The notes: generated by a model not told the origin, from the sequence alone. DNA of 64,000 nt from Paraburkholderia ginsengisoli NBRC 100965 (GCF_000739735.1 NZ_BBJF01000002.1:62001-126000), one strand, 5' to 3'; counted from the first letter of the stretch, positions 42,022 through 51,661 are shown. Translations and numbers: made by a program.

Positions 42022-42044
42022 GCATTTGAAAATGCTTCAAATGC
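42022..42044. promoter_or_regulatory. LysR-type palindrome between the regulator and VOC genes
   Basis: GCATTTGA at 42022-42029 and TCAAATGC at 42037-42044 are perfect inverted arms with a 7-base spacer. T42027 and A42039 give the T-N11-A pattern. The spot lies 17 bases before the LysR start and 89 before the VOC start. Confidence 0.65.
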
Positions 42045-42132
42045 TACGCCAATTATCAAATCGGCGCTGTCCCGCGACAATGCGCTCCACGAAGACCCTA
42101 ATGCCGCGCGGACCGCGCCGGCGTCCCTGGAC

Positions 42133-42540
42133 ATGCAACTCGATCACGCGACCATCGTCACCGCCGACCTCGACACCGCCCGACGCTTCTTGGTGGACGT
42201 CGCCGGGCTGACCGAGGGCGACCGCCCGCCGTTCGCGGTGGCCGGTCACTGGCTGTACGCAAACGGCCGCCCGGTGCTGCATCTGATCGACGCGACTGCG
42301 CCCGCCGCGGCGGCTGCGGCAGGCAGAACCGCGCCGCGGATCGACCATCTGGCGTTCCGGCTGGACAGCGCCGCCGAATGGCAGGGCTTGCTGGAGCGCC
42401 TGCATGCGGCCGGCATCGATTACCAAACCGCGCAAGTCCCGCAGATGGGCGCGCAAGCCGCGGAACGGCAACTGTTCGTCGCGCTGGCGCCCGGCGTCGT
42501 CATCGAATTCGTGACGGCCTTGCCACACGCACAACGTTAA
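42133..42540 (+). CDS. VOC (glyoxalase/bleomycin resistance) family protein
   Basis: Protein of 135 residues with the paired beta-alpha-beta fold of the vicinal oxygen chelate family. The first half starts LDHATIVTADLDTARRFLVD with a metal-type histidine in the DHA position. The second half includes RIDHLAFRLD and ends VVIEFVTAL, giving a likely His and Glu. The ligand is unknown: a glyoxalase, dioxygenase or drug-binding role are all possible. It is followed by the MFS gene after 15 bases. The ribosome site before 42133 is weak. Confidence 0.8.
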   Translation: MQLDHATIVTADLDTARRFLVDVAGLTEGDRPPFAVAGHWLYANGRPVLHLIDATAPAAAAAAGRTAPRIDHLAFRLDSAAEWQGLLERLHAAGIDYQTAQVPQMGAQAAERQLFVALAPGVVIEFVTALPHAQR

Positions 42541-42555
42541 ACCTGGAGTAGAAAA

Positions 42556-43740
42556 ATGCCCATCCCATTACTCGCGCTGGCGATCAGCGCATTCGCGATC
42601 GGCACGACCGAGTTCGTCATCATGGGCCTGCTGCCCGAAGTCGCGCACGATCTGGCGGTGTCGATTCCGTCAGCCGGTCTGCTGGTAAGCGGCTATGCGC
42701 TCGGCGTCGCGGTCGGTGCGCCGTTGCTCGCGGTGGTCACGAGCAAGATGCCGCGCAAGCTCGCGCTGCAATTGCTGATGGGCGTGTTCATCGTCGGCAA
42801 TACGCTGTGCGCGATCGCGTCGAGCTATTCGGTGCTGATGATTGCGCGCGTGGTGACCTCGTTCGCTCACGGGTCGTTTTTCGGCATCGGCGCGGTGGTG
42901 GCGGCGTCGCTCGTGCCGGCCGAGAAGCGCGCCAGCGCGATCGCGCTGATGTTCACGGGCTTGACGCTCGCGAACGTGCTCGGCGTGCCGTTCGGCACCT
43001 TCATCGGCCAGCAGTTCGGCTGGCGCATGGCGTTCTGGATCGTCAGCGCATTCGGCGTGCTGTCGCTCGCGGGCGTCACGGCGCTGGTGCCGAATCGTCA
43101 CGACGCTGGCCCGGTCGGACTCGGTCACGAAGTGCGCGTGCTGAAGGATCCGCAAGTCTGGACCGCGCTCGCAATGACGGTGCTCGGCTTCGGCGGCGTG
43201 TTCGTCGTGTTCACCTATATCGCGCCGATTCTCGAACAGGTGAGTGGGTTCTCGCCGCGCGGCGTGACGTTGATTCTGGTGCTGTTCGGCGTGGGTCTGA
43301 CGATCGGCAACATGGTCGGCGGCAAACTCGCGGACCGCGCGCTGATGCCTTCGCTGATGGGCATTCTGGCCGCGCTCGCGGTGGTGATGGCGATCTTCGC
43401 GCGCACCAGTCATTCGCAGGTGGCCGCGGCGATCACGATTTTCGTCTGGGGCATCGCCGCGTTCGCGACCGTGCCGCCGCTGCAGATGCGCGTGGTCGAG
43501 AAAGCGGCCGCCGCGCCGAATCTGGCGTCGACGCTGAACATCGGCGCGTTCAATGTCGGCAATGCGGCCGGCGCGTGGCTCGGCGGACTGGTGATCAACC
43601 ACGGCCATTCGCTCGATACGTTGCCGTGGGTGGCGGCGGCGGTCAGCGTGGCGGCGTTGCTGTTGACGTGGTTTGCCGCACGTAGGGATGCGCCTGGCGC
43701 GGTCGTGGCGCAACGGGTTAGCGTGGGCGAGCGCGTGTGA
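42556..43740 (+). CDS. MFS transporter, DHA1 family (AraJ/YdhP-like)
   Basis: Inner-membrane proton-driven exporter of 394 residues with about twelve hydrophobic segments. The start FAIGTTEFVIMGLLPEVA and the LLVSGYALGVAVGAPL helix are typical of drug-export DHA1 members. The ribosome site CTGGAG lies 10 bases before the ATG. Its place behind a VOC gene and a divergent LysR regulator suggests efflux of a compound sensed by that regulator. The substrate is not known. Confidence 0.9.
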   Translation: MPIPLLALAISAFAIGTTEFVIMGLLPEVAHDLAVSIPSAGLLVSGYALGVAVGAPLLAVVTSKMPRKLALQLLMGVFIVGNTLCAIASSYSVLMIARVVTSFAHGSFFGIGAVVAASLVPAEKRASAIALMFTGLTLANVLGVPFGTFIGQQFGWRMAFWIVSAFGVLSLAGVTALVPNRHDAGPVGLGHEVRVLKDPQVWTALAMTVLGFGGVFVVFTYIAPILEQVSGFSPRGVTLILVLFGVGLTIGNMVGGKLADRALMPSLMGILAALAVVMAIFARTSHSQVAAAITIFVWGIAAFATVPPLQMRVVEKAAAAPNLASTLNIGAFNVGNAAGAWLGGLVINHGHSLDTLPWVAAAVSVAALLLTWFAARRDAPGAVVAQRVSVGERV

Positions 43741-43828
43741 GCAAGCCCGCTCGCCCATATGAAAATTGCGCACAAGCTTTGCGAGAAACGTCCTCCGCAA
43801 TGCTGATAACAGTGTGAAGATAACTTCG

Positions 43829-43857
43829 TTGGGCGCGGCAGGGCGCGATGCTATCTT
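43829..43857 (+). promoter_or_regulatory. Possible promoter of the XRE-cupin gene
   Basis: TTGGGC at 43829-43834 and TATCTT at 43852-43857 are 17 bases apart. It matches the sigma-70 pattern moderately well and is placed 50 bases before the gene. Confidence 0.4.
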
Positions 43858-43906
43858 GCTTCCACTAACCGCTTGCGCACCGTCAGGTGGCGCTTTGGAG
43901 GCAAAC

Positions 43907-44632
43907 ATGCATTCCCCGCTCGCGCTGGTTCGCGATCCCTCGGCCGACCTCGACACGTCGCCGCGTGCCGCCGAACCCTTCGATGCACTGGAACATCTGG
44001 TCGGCGTCAATCTGGCCCGTTTGCGCGCCGAACGGCAACTGTCGCTCGATGCATTGGCCCGCGCGTCCGGCGTGTCGCGCGCGATGCTCGCGCAGATCGA
44101 GTCGGCGCGCAGCGTGCCGTCCATCAAGGTGCTGTGCAAGGTGGCGGCGGCGTTGAAGGTGTCGGTGGCGGCGTTTTTGCGGCGTCATGCGACCAACGGC
44201 TTCGAGCATCTGCCGGCGGAGCGCTCGACGCGCGTCGTCAGTGCGAATGGGCGCTATTCGGCCCGCCCGCTTTATCCCGACGCGGAGCCGACGGCCGCCG
44301 AGTTTCACGAGTTGCGCATCGCGCCGTTGCATACGGAAGCCGGCGTTCGCCGAGCGCCGGGCACGACGGTGAACCTGGTGGTCAGCGAAGGCACGCTTGA
44401 AGTCAGCGTGCACGACCAGCGCCAGTTGCTGGCAACGGGCGACGCGATCGTTTTCGACGCCGACCAGCCGCATAGCTTGCGCAATCCGGGCGATACCGAA
44501 GCGCGTGCGTTTCGCGTGACGCTGAACGCGGAGACGCCGCCGCGCTGGGACGTGCCGGCGCAGCATGAGACGCGGCATGAAGCGCGTCAGGAAGCACCGC
44601 ACGACACGCCGCGCGAGATCACGCCGGTCTGA
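43907..44632 (+). CDS. XRE-family regulator with cupin domain
   Basis: Regulator of 241 residues. A Cro/C1-type helix-turn-helix spans about residues 30-85 (LARASGVSRAMLAQIESARSVPS). A cupin sensor domain spans about 110-215 (VVSEGTLEVSVHDQRQLLATGD, quoted in part as EVSVHDQRQLLATGD, then DADQPHSLRNPGD). Members often control amino-acid or polyamine metabolism. The C-terminal tail is rich in His, Glu and Arg and probably disordered. The start at 43907 has GGAGG 6 bases upstream. Confidence 0.9.
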   Translation: MHSPLALVRDPSADLDTSPRAAEPFDALEHLVGVNLARLRAERQLSLDALARASGVSRAMLAQIESARSVPSIKVLCKVAAALKVSVAAFLRRHATNGFEHLPAERSTRVVSANGRYSARPLYPDAEPTAAEFHELRIAPLHTEAGVRRAPGTTVNLVVSEGTLEVSVHDQRQLLATGDAIVFDADQPHSLRNPGDTEARAFRVTLNAETPPRWDVPAQHETRHEARQEAPHDTPREITPV

Positions 44633-44758
44633 TTTTGCATTTTTCCCCGATGCGGGTGCTCGCGGGTTGGAGCCTCCATCAGCCGAGTAGGGTTGCGCTG
44701 CAGGTTCCGCGCGACTTGTTGTATGCTTCGCCAGCCGGTCGATCCGGCAATCAGTGCG

Positions 44759-44940
44759 TCTTCAGGGCGGGGTGAAATTCCCCACCGGCGGTATGCCGGC
44801 AACGCGAAAGCGTGAGCCGGTGAGCCCGCGAGCGCCCGCGTCGTGCGGTCTTCGGAATGTCGGAGAACGCAACCGGGGTCAGCAGATCTGGTGAGAAGCC
44901 AGAGCCGACGGTCACAGTCCGGATGGAAGAAGATGTGCAG
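44759..44940 (+). promoter_or_regulatory. FMN riboswitch (RFN element)
   Basis: An aptamer that binds FMN and shuts down riboflavin synthesis genes. Conserved blocks are visible: TTCAGGGCGGGGTGAAATTC at 44761, CCCACCGGCGGTA, GAGCCGGTGAGCCCGCGAGC near 44816, GGTCAGCAGATCTGGTGAGA near 44877, GCCAGAGCCGACGGTCA and the closing GGATGGAAGAAGATG. It lies about 130 bases upstream of ribB; the expression platform in between was not resolved. Confidence 0.95.
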
Positions 44941-45069
44941 ATAGTCATGTGCGTTTCCGTTGCGCCACCCGTCGTTCAGGTGGCGCGTGAGTGTCGCCGC
45001 GTGCGGCGCCCGACGGCGCGTCGTTGTCTGTTTGCAATGCCCTGAAACGTTTTTCGCCCCCCTTTTGCG

Positions 45070-45804
45070 ATGAGCGTTTCAACTATGTCCTTTGCTACTT
45101 TTCCTGCTCCGTCCACGTTCGCGCCGGACGCATCCGCCGACCTTCCGTTGCTCGACTCCGAAGCCGTTCCGCCGCGTATCGCCGCCGCGTTGCAAGCGAT
45201 GCGCGATGGCCGCGCCGTCGTGCTGCAAGACGACCACGATCGCGAGAACGAAGCCGATCTGATCGTGTCGGCCGAGCGTCTGTCCGTCGAAACCATGGCA
45301 CTGCTGATCCGCGAATGCAGCGGCATCGTGTGCCTGTGCCTGCCCGACGACAAGATTCGCGCGCTCGAACTGCCGCCGATGGCCGTCAACAACGAAAGCC
45401 GTCACGGCACCGCGTTCACGGTGTCGATCGAAGCGCGCGACGGCGTGACCACCGGCGTGTCCGCGCTCGATCGCGTGACGACGATTCGCGCGGCGATCGC
45501 CGACAACGCGAAGCCTGCCGACATCGTGCGTCCGGGCCATGTGTTCCCGCTGCGCGCAATGCCCGGCGGTGTGCTGGCGCGTCGCGGCCACACCGAAGGC
45601 ACCGTGGACCTCGCGATTCTCGCGGGCCTGAAGCCGGCCGGCGTGCTGTGCGAACTGATGAACGCGGACGGTACGATGACGCGCGGCGCGGACGTCGAGC
45701 GCTTCGCCGCGCAACACAATCTGCCGATGCTGACGATCGCCGAACTCGTCGAGTTCCGCGAGGCGCTCGCGCAGACGCGCGAGTGCGTCGCTGCCGAAGC
45801 GTGA
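45070..45804 (+). CDS. ribB: 3,4-dihydroxy-2-butanone 4-phosphate synthase
   Basis: Converts ribulose 5-phosphate to the four-carbon precursor of riboflavin. The 244-residue protein has only the RibB domain, with no GTP cyclohydrolase II fused. It shows [20 protein letters not shown], and [10 protein letters not shown] followed by [13 protein letters not shown] start at 45085 (MSFATF) is equally possible. It is controlled by the FMN riboswitch upstream and followed by a terminator. Confidence 0.95.
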   Translation: MSVSTMSFATFPAPSTFAPDASADLPLLDSEAVPPRIAAALQAMRDGRAVVLQDDHDRENEADLIVSAERLSVETMALLIRECSGIVCLCLPDDKIRALELPPMAVNNESRHGTAFTVSIEARDGVTTGVSALDRVTTIRAAIADNAKPADIVRPGHVFPLRAMPGGVLARRGHTEGTVDLAILAGLKPAGVLCELMNADGTMTRGADVERFAAQHNLPMLTIAELVEFREALAQTRECVAAEA

Positions 45805-45859
45805 GATGGTGCGCGCGTCGCGTCGTGTCGGGATGACGTGACGTGCGCTGTAAAAACGA

Positions 45860-45892
45860 AAGGCCGGCTCTCTCTCGAACCGGCCTTTTTTC
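45860..45892. terminator. Terminator between ribB and the HAD gene
   Basis: AAGGCCGG at 45860-45867 pairs with CCGGCCTT at 45880-45887, with TTTTTT following. It can serve ribB and perhaps the converging HAD gene. Confidence 0.85.
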
Positions 45893-45971
45893 GTTGCTGC
45901 CAGGGACAGCTTAAGCGGGAGCCAGCGCCATCCGCGCGACGTGACGCTACGCCTTCATAACGCCGCGCAGC

Positions 45972-46658
45972 TTACGACTGCACGTCGCCGAACTCGCCGC
46001 GCATGCCCGCTTCGATCAGCGCGGGCAGTTCATCCATGTGCATCATGATGCGCGTCATGCCCATCTGGCGCAGCGCGTCCGCATAGCCGTCGGGGATATG
46101 GCTCGCGCCGACGAACGCGATCGTCTTCATGCCCGCCGCGCGCGCCGCATTCAAACCCGCGACGCTGTCCTCGACCACGATGCAGCGCGACGGCTCCACG
46201 CCGAGCGTTTGCGCCGCGAACAGATAGACATCGGGATATGGTTTCGGCCGCGCCACCTGTTCGGCGCTGAATATCCGTTCGCCGAAAATCTGCTGCAACC
46301 CCGCTCGCCGCACCGACGCGCTCACGCGCGTCATCCGGCTGTTCGACACGACCGCGGCCGGCAGCGTCACGCGTTGCAATGCGTCGCGCACGCCGTTGAT
46401 CGGGCTCAGCGATGCCGCGAGTTCGAGCTCGACGTTGTGTTCGATAGTGTCGAGAAAATCGGCGGGCAACGTGAGGTCGAAGGACTTCTCGATGCCTTCG
46501 AGAAAGCGCGACGTCTGCTGGCCAAAAGCGGTTTTGACGACGGGTTCGAAGTCGATGCCGGGAAAGGTCGCGGTGAGCGTTTCGACCATCACGCGGTCGG
46601 CGATGATTTCGCTGTCGACGAGCACGCCGTCGCAGTCACAGATGAGGTGGTCGATCAT
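45972..46658 (-). CDS. HAD-superfamily hydrolase
   Basis: Phosphatase of 228 residues of the beta-phosphoglucomutase/YieH-like branch. Motif I is CDCDGVLVDSE with the nucleophile D8 and D10, motif II is VVSNSRM, motif III is the K in RPKPYPDVYL, and motif IV is VVEDSVAGL. The cap domain is of the C1 type. Sugar phosphates are likely substrates, but nothing in the context settles which. Confidence 0.88.
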   Translation of the reverse strand: MIDHLICDCDGVLVDSEIIADRVMVETLTATFPGIDFEPVVKTAFGQQTSRFLEGIEKSFDLTLPADFLDTIEHNVELELAASLSPINGVRDALQRVTLPAAVVSNSRMTRVSASVRRAGLQQIFGERIFSAEQVARPKPYPDVYLFAAQTLGVEPSRCIVVEDSVAGLNAARAAGMKTIAFVGASHIPDGYADALRQMGMTRIMMHMDELPALIEAGMRGEFGDVQS

Positions 46659-46718
46659 GCCTGGAAACGGAAAGCAGGGGAGTGCGGGAGCAGGGCGTTT
46701 GGAACACTTGCTGGCTCG

Positions 46719-46766
46719 GGCGCGGCGATTGAAAGCGTCATGATACGTGCTTTCAATCGCCGCGCC
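46719..46766. repeat. Perfect 18-bp inverted repeat downstream of glpK
   Basis: The arms 46719-46736 and 46749-46766 are exact reverse complements around a 12-base loop. No T tract follows on either strand. It lies between the HAD gene start and the glpK stop. It may act as a terminator or stabilising hairpin for glpK. Confidence 0.6.
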
Positions 46767-46948
46767 GTGAGATGCGGGGGGGCGGATGTGATCGGCGAAG
46801 CCGCTGGATGCGCGGCTTCACGATGGTGGACGCGATTTGCCGGTGAAGCGGAGAGGACACTGGCGCATGCAGGGTGTTCAGGCGCGTGGGCCACTCAGTA
46901 CGCCGAAGCTACCCGGCGCATTCAACGCACCCCACGCACCCCACCTGC

Positions 46949-48448
46949 TCAATGCATATCCGCCCACGCCTTCGCCGCGCGGACCGCGCGCTTCCAGCCA
47001 TCCAGACATGCCTTGACTTCAGCATGCGGCAGCGCCGGCGTGAAGCGACGTTCGAGCTTCCATTGCTGTTGCAGTTCGTCGACGTCCTTCCAGTAGCCAA
47101 CCGCAAGCCCGGCCAGATACGCCGCGCCCAAGGCGGTCGTTTCCGGCACCTTCGGACGCACCGCGTCGACGCCCAGAATGTCCGCCTGGAATTGCATCAG
47201 CAGATTGTTCGCGCAGGCGCCGCCGTCCACGCGCAGTTCGCCGATGTGAATGCCGGAGTCGGCTTCCATCGCCTGCAATACGTCGAGCGACTGGTAGGCG
47301 ATCGAGTCGAGCGCCGCGCGGGCGATATGCGCGGAGGTCGTGCCGCGCGTCACGCCGAACAGCGTGCCGCGCGCATGCGCGTTCCAGTGCGGCGCGCCGA
47401 GTCCGGCGAAGGCTGGCACCAGATACACGCCATCGCAATGTGGCACGCCGCGCGCGAGCGTTTCGATCTCGGCAGCATTCTTGATGATGCCGAGGCCGTC
47501 GCGCAGCCATTGCACCACCGCGCCGCCGATGAAGATGCTGCCTTCGAGCGCGTAGTCGATCTGGTCGCCGATCTGCCACGCAATCGTGGTGACGAGATTG
47601 TTCTTCGATTCGATCGGCTTGTCGCCGGTGTTCATCACGAGGAAGCAGCCGGTGCCGTAGGTGTTCTTCACCATGCCCGACGCCGTGCACATCTGGCCGA
47701 AGAGGGCGGCGTGCTGATCGCCGGCAATGCCCGCGAGCGGAATCTTCGACGCGAACACGGTGGTCTTGGTCGGCCCATACACTTCCGACGACGGCCGCAC
47801 TTCCGGCAACATGCTGCGCGGAATGTCGAGCGCGTCGAGCAGTTCGTCGTCCCACTTCAGCGTGTGGATGTTGAACAGCATCGTGCGCGACGCGTTGGTC
47901 ACGTCGGTGACGTGCAGGCTGCCCTTGGTGAAGTTCCACACCAACCAGCTGTCGACCGTGCCGAATGCGAGGCGGCCTTGCCGCGCTTTCTCGCGTGCGC
48001 CTTCGACGTTGTCCAGAATCCAGCGGATCTTGGTCGCCGAGAAATACGAGTCGATCGGCAGACCCGTTTTCGCGCGGACCTTGTCTTCGAGTCCTTGCTC
48101 CTTGAGCTGGTCGCAGAAGTCGGCGGTGCGGCGGTCCTGCCAGACGATCGCGTTGTAGACCGGATGGCCGGTTTCGCGATCCCACACGATGGTCGTTTCA
48201 CGCTGGTTGGTGATGCCGATCGCGGCGATCGACGTGCCGTTCATGCCGGCGCGCGTCACGGCCTCCGCGGCGACGCCCGCCTGGGTCGACCAGATTTCCT
48301 GCGGATCGTGCTCGACCCAGCCGGGGTGCGGATAGATTTGCTGGAATTCTTTCTGAGCGATCGACACGACATTGCCGACCCGGTCGAACAGCATCGCACG
48401 CGAGCTGGTGGTGCCTTGGTCAAGCGCGAGGATGTACTGATCCTGCAT
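46949..48448 (-). CDS. glpK: Glycerol kinase
   Basis: Phosphorylates glycerol to glycerol 3-phosphate, the substrate of GlpD. The 499-residue protein begins [18 protein letters not shown] and shows the FGGY signatures [11 protein letters not shown] and [13 protein letters not shown]. The ATG at 48448 is preceded by GGAGAAGAG; the longer open frame upstream is not used. It is transcribed after glpD, 221 bases downstream of it. No glpF gene for the facilitator is present in the window. Confidence 0.96.
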   Translation of the reverse strand: MQDQYILALDQGTTSSRAMLFDRVGNVVSIAQKEFQQIYPHPGWVEHDPQEIWSTQAGVAAEAVTRAGMNGTSIAAIGITNQRETTIVWDRETGHPVYNAIVWQDRRTADFCDQLKEQGLEDKVRAKTGLPIDSYFSATKIRWILDNVEGAREKARQGRLAFGTVDSWLVWNFTKGSLHVTDVTNASRTMLFNIHTLKWDDELLDALDIPRSMLPEVRPSSEVYGPTKTTVFASKIPLAGIAGDQHAALFGQMCTASGMVKNTYGTGCFLVMNTGDKPIESKNNLVTTIAWQIGDQIDYALEGSIFIGGAVVQWLRDGLGIIKNAAEIETLARGVPHCDGVYLVPAFAGLGAPHWNAHARGTLFGVTRGTTSAHIARAALDSIAYQSLDVLQAMEADSGIHIGELRVDGGACANNLLMQFQADILGVDAVRPKVPETTALGAAYLAGLAVGYWKDVDELQQQWKLERRFTPALPHAEVKACLDGWKRAVRAAKAWADMH

Positions 48449-48669
48449 TGTCTCTTCTCCATGCGTTACGAATCGCCGGTCTGCCGACCGGCGATGGGAG
48501 CCGCCTGTTGTTCTAGCCGGGCAGCAATCGTCGATGAGATTGTGCGGCCCGGACGGGTCCAGCCGAAAGGGGTGAGTGGAGCGGAAGCGCATCGTCGGCA
48601 ACTGCAGCGCATGCGTTGCCGCGTTGCGCCGCGTGCGCCGCTTCCGTCTACGCAGCCTATGCGCGCAGT

Positions 48670-50199
48670 TTATGCGCTCTGCCGCGCAGGTTCGCGGGCG
48701 AACCATGCGTCGATGTCATGCGTGATCGAATCGAGCGTGCCCGGCTCGACGTGCAGACCGAGTTTCGAGCGGCGCCACAGCACGTCCTGAGCGCTGCGCG
48801 CCCATTCGATGTCGCGCAGGTAAGTCAGTTCGGCTTCATAGAGGCCCGGCGCGAACTCACGGCCGAGTTCGGCCAGCGAGCGCGCATTGCCGACAACCCG
48901 TGCGGCGCGCGTGCCATAAGCGCGCGCGAGGCGGTGCGCAAGTTCGGCCGGCAGCCACGCATGCTGTTGCCGGAAGCCGGCGAGGAAGCGCTCGAAGTCG
49001 GCGTTCGCGATATCGCCGCCGGGCAATGGCGCGCCGACCGTCCACGCGGGCGCGCCGTTGTGCAACGCTTGCGCGAGCGTGTCGACGGCCTGTTCCGCGA
49101 GCTTGCGGAACGTCGTGATCTTGCCGCCGAACACCGACAGCAGCGGCGCTTCGCCCGCGAGCGCGTCGAGTTCGAGCGAGTAATCGCGCGTGACCGCGGA
49201 CGGGTTGTCCGCGCCTTCTTCCTCGAGCAGCGGACGCACGCCCGAATAGGTCCAGCGCACGTCGGCCGGCGAGATCTTCTGCTTGAAATAGCGGTTGATC
49301 GAGTCGCACAGGTACTGCGTTTCGCCGGCGTCGATCGCCACTTGCGACGGGTCGCCGCGATATTCGAGGTCGGTCGTGCCGATCAGCGTGTAATCGCCTT
49401 CGTACGGGATTGCGAAGATGATCCGCTTGTCCGGGTTCTGGAAGATGTACGCGTGGTCGTGATCGAACAGACGGCGCGTGACGATGTGGCTGCCTTTCAC
49501 GAGGCGCACGCTGTGAGACGCGGGGCGGCCGAGCGCGCCTTGCAGGAGTTCGCCGACCCACGGGCCCGCGGCGTTTGCTATCGACGCGGCGCGCACGTCG
49601 AGCGTCGTGCCGTCCGCGCGCCGCAGTTGCGCGCGCCACTCGCCGCCGGCGCGCACTGCGCTGATCAGCTTCGTGCGCGTCAGGATGGTCGCGCCGTGCT
49701 CCTGCGCATCGAGCGCGTTCAGCACGACGAGGCGCGCGTCGTTGACCCAGCCGTCCGAATACACGAAACCGCGTTTGATCGAGTCGACCAGCGGCGCGCC
49801 GGCGGGATGGTTGCGCATCGTGATGCCGCGCGAACCGGGCAACAGCTCGCGTTTGGCGAGGTGGTCGTAAAGGAACAGGCCCGCGCGGATCAGCCAGGCC
49901 GGGCGCAGATCGGGCATGTGCGGCATCACGAAGCGCAGCGGCCACATGATGTGCGGCGCTGCGCGCAGCAGCGTTTCGCGCTCCTGCAACGCTTTGCGCA
50001 CCAGTCCGAACTCGCGGTATTCGAGGTAGCGCAGGCCGCCGTGAATCAGCTTGGTACTGGCCGACGACGTATGCGCGGCCAGATCGTCCTGCTCGCAAAG
50101 CAGCACCGACAGGCCGCGGCCGGCCGCATCGCGTGCGATGCCTGCGCCGTTGATCCCGCCGCCAACGACGAGCAAATCGTATCGGGAGCCTTGCGTCAC
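48670..50199 (-). CDS. glpD: Aerobic glycerol-3-phosphate dehydrogenase
   Basis: Membrane-associated FAD enzyme that oxidises glycerol 3-phosphate to dihydroxyacetone phosphate and reduces ubiquinone. The 509-residue protein has the dinucleotide motif [19 protein letters not shown] and the signature [16 protein letters not shown]. Length is near that of E. coli GlpD. It is expressed from a region carrying several GlpR-like operators and is probably followed in the same unit by glpK. Confidence 0.96.
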   Translation of the reverse strand: MTQGSRYDLLVVGGGINGAGIARDAAGRGLSVLLCEQDDLAAHTSSASTKLIHGGLRYLEYREFGLVRKALQERETLLRAAPHIMWPLRFVMPHMPDLRPAWLIRAGLFLYDHLAKRELLPGSRGITMRNHPAGAPLVDSIKRGFVYSDGWVNDARLVVLNALDAQEHGATILTRTKLISAVRAGGEWRAQLRRADGTTLDVRAASIANAAGPWVGELLQGALGRPASHSVRLVKGSHIVTRRLFDHDHAYIFQNPDKRIIFAIPYEGDYTLIGTTDLEYRGDPSQVAIDAGETQYLCDSINRYFKQKISPADVRWTYSGVRPLLEEEGADNPSAVTRDYSLELDALAGEAPLLSVFGGKITTFRKLAEQAVDTLAQALHNGAPAWTVGAPLPGGDIANADFERFLAGFRQQHAWLPAELAHRLARAYGTRAARVVGNARSLAELGREFAPGLYEAELTYLRDIEWARSAQDVLWRRSKLGLHVEPGTLDSITHDIDAWFAREPARQSA

Positions 50200-50235
50200 C
50201 TGCTATGTCCCCTGCGTTGCGCTTAAAATCGGATG

Positions 50236-50313
50236 GAAAATTTACCGAACAGGTCGTGTTCGTTTTCGAACTTTAATGAACACATTCGAAAAAGTAAAGT
50301 TCGCTTTATCCGG
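50236..50313. promoter_or_regulatory. Array of GlpR-like operators
   Basis: The best site, TGTTCGTTTTCGAACT at 50257-50272, fits the E. coli GlpR consensus core of two TGTTCG-type arms around four A/T bases. Weaker copies sit at about 50236, 50277 and 50298, so starts repeat roughly every 20-21 bases, two helical turns. The array lies 37 bases upstream of the glpD start and also upstream of the divergent lipoprotein gene. Confidence 0.65.
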
Positions 50314-50399
50314 GCATGTATTGGCCGGTCGGCCAGGGGAGTGGCGCAACGCGCGGCCGAGGACGATACTCTCGGCAGCAGCCATTTCGAGGTGAATTA

Positions 50400-50774
50400 A
50401 TGCGTGGACTTTTGATGATCGGCGCCGCTGCGCTTCTCACGGGATGCGTCAGCTCGCCGAGCCTGACGGGCACGAGGGGCGCACCGTCGTTCGAGGCGTT
50501 GCAACAGATGTGCACCCCGCAGACCGTCGACTACGGCCAGGACGCGCAGGGCGTCTACGCGGCGTTCTTCGACGCGTATGTGGCGAACCGGCGCGGCGCG
50601 TTGTCGAAGGAGGATTTCTGCGCGTTTCAGGCGGCTATCGCCCAGCGTCATGCGAGCGAAGGCGCGAGCGCTGATCCGCAGGTGCGCAATCAGTGGGTCG
50701 AGTTCTTCATTGCGCAGCGGGCCAAGGCGTTGAGCTGGCGCGCGGCGGTCGATCCGACGTTGCGCAGCGGCTGA
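50400..50774 (+). CDS. Small predicted lipoprotein
   Basis: Protein of 124 residues with a lipoprotein signal: MRGLLMIGAAALLTGC, the lipobox LLTGC placing the modified cysteine at residue 16. The mature part has two further cysteines (QQMCTPQ and DFCAFQ) that could pair, and is otherwise helical and polar. The family was not recognised. It is divergent from glpD and shares its control region, so glycerol-linked expression is possible. The ribosome site before 50400 is GAGG. Confidence 0.75.
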   Translation: MRGLLMIGAAALLTGCVSSPSLTGTRGAPSFEALQQMCTPQTVDYGQDAQGVYAAFFDAYVANRRGALSKEDFCAFQAAIAQRHASEGASADPQVRNQWVEFFIAQRAKALSWRAAVDPTLRSG

Positions 50775-51157
50775 GCGGGGCGTTTGCTTTCTGCTTTTGC
50801 GGGCGAGCTAGCGCTAGCGGCGACCGCTTGGGCGGCGACCTTGCGACTGGGAGGGATAACCCGGCGGGTCAGCGGCTTTTGGCGACGCCGCTCACGCTGC
50901 GCGTGAGCGCCAAGCCGCACCATGCGGCGGATCTGGAGCGCACACGGCTTCGCGAGCCGGGCGCGCGCTCAGCGTTCGAGGGGTATCGACGGTCGGAATG
51001 GCTCGTTGCGCGCGGGCAGCGACAACCGATTCATACGGCAAAGAACTACAAGGCAATCTACACAAAGCAAGGGTGCGTGCGAACATGCGCAACGCACCCT
51101 GCCGTCATTGCAAGGCCGGACGTCGACTGCAAAAAACAGCGACAAGCCCTGGCGACA
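50775..51157. other. Intergenic region with one hairpin
   Basis: This 383-base gap has no credible gene. AGGGTGCGT at 51070-51078 pairs with ACGCACCCT at 51092-51100. On the minus strand this hairpin is followed by TGCTTTG, so it may be a weak terminator for the small gene at 51158. A 12-base palindrome GCTAGCGCTAGC lies near 50807. Confidence 0.5.
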
Positions 51158-51355
51158 CTAGGAAAGACGCTTGATAGCCCGCAGCGCGTTGTCGCCGGTT
51201 TCCGTCACACGCCATTGTTCGTTGCCCGACGCGAGTCGTTCGAGTTCTACCAACTGGCGTTCCAGCAGCGCGTCGAGTTCTTCTCGACCCATGTCGACCT
51301 GATTGGGGGCGTCCTTGACGAGCAACAACGTGGCGAATTCATGCGGACTCAGCAT
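51158..51355 (-). CDS. Small conserved-looking protein, function unknown
   Basis: Protein of 65 residues starting MLSPHEFATLLLVKD, mostly helical with an acidic middle (REELDALLERQLVELERL) and a winged-helix-like end (WRVTETGDNALRAIKRL). The start at 51355 has GGAGAGA 5 bases upstream; two earlier in-frame ATGs lack one. I recall similar Burkholderia proteins with this beginning. It sits alone between glpR and the lipoprotein gene. A DNA-binding role is only a possibility. Confidence 0.7.
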   Translation of the reverse strand: MLSPHEFATLLLVKDAPNQVDMGREELDALLERQLVELERLASGNEQWRVTETGDNALRAIKRLS

Positions 51356-51661
51356 TGTTCTCTCCATGTCAAGCAAACGCGGACGGCCTTGCCGGCGACT
51401 GGCCAGGAGGCCAGAGAAGTCCGCTAGAGGATCGGGCGGGAAGTACGGTTCAAGACAAATTCACACAACCGGCGCTACGCGGAACGCGGAATGAACGCCG
51501 GGGAACTGGAGTGTAGTCAACCGCGCGTTAAACACCAAACACGCCCCCGCAAATATTCCGTTTGACAATTGCCCGGCCCGGCGGCGGTTGCGAACCGCGG
51601 CCCGATCCTTGATTTCACTCGAAGTTTTGCGTGCGCTGCAGCATGGTCCCGGACGCCTTGC
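51356..51661. other. Intergenic region between the small gene and glpR
   Basis: This 306-base gap holds no gene. It includes an AT-richer patch near 51515-51570 that could hold the small gene's promoter on the minus strand, but no convincing promoter pair was found. Confidence 0.45.

Noticed and set aside
44722..44727. TATGCT as the -10 box of the riboswitch transcript
   Set aside because: The nearest -35-like sequence, TTGCGC at 44693, is 23 bases away, too far for a credible pair.
48616..50226. 536-residue plus-strand frame opposite glpD
   Set aside because: Antisense shadow of glpD; the opposite strand encodes a fully conserved enzyme.
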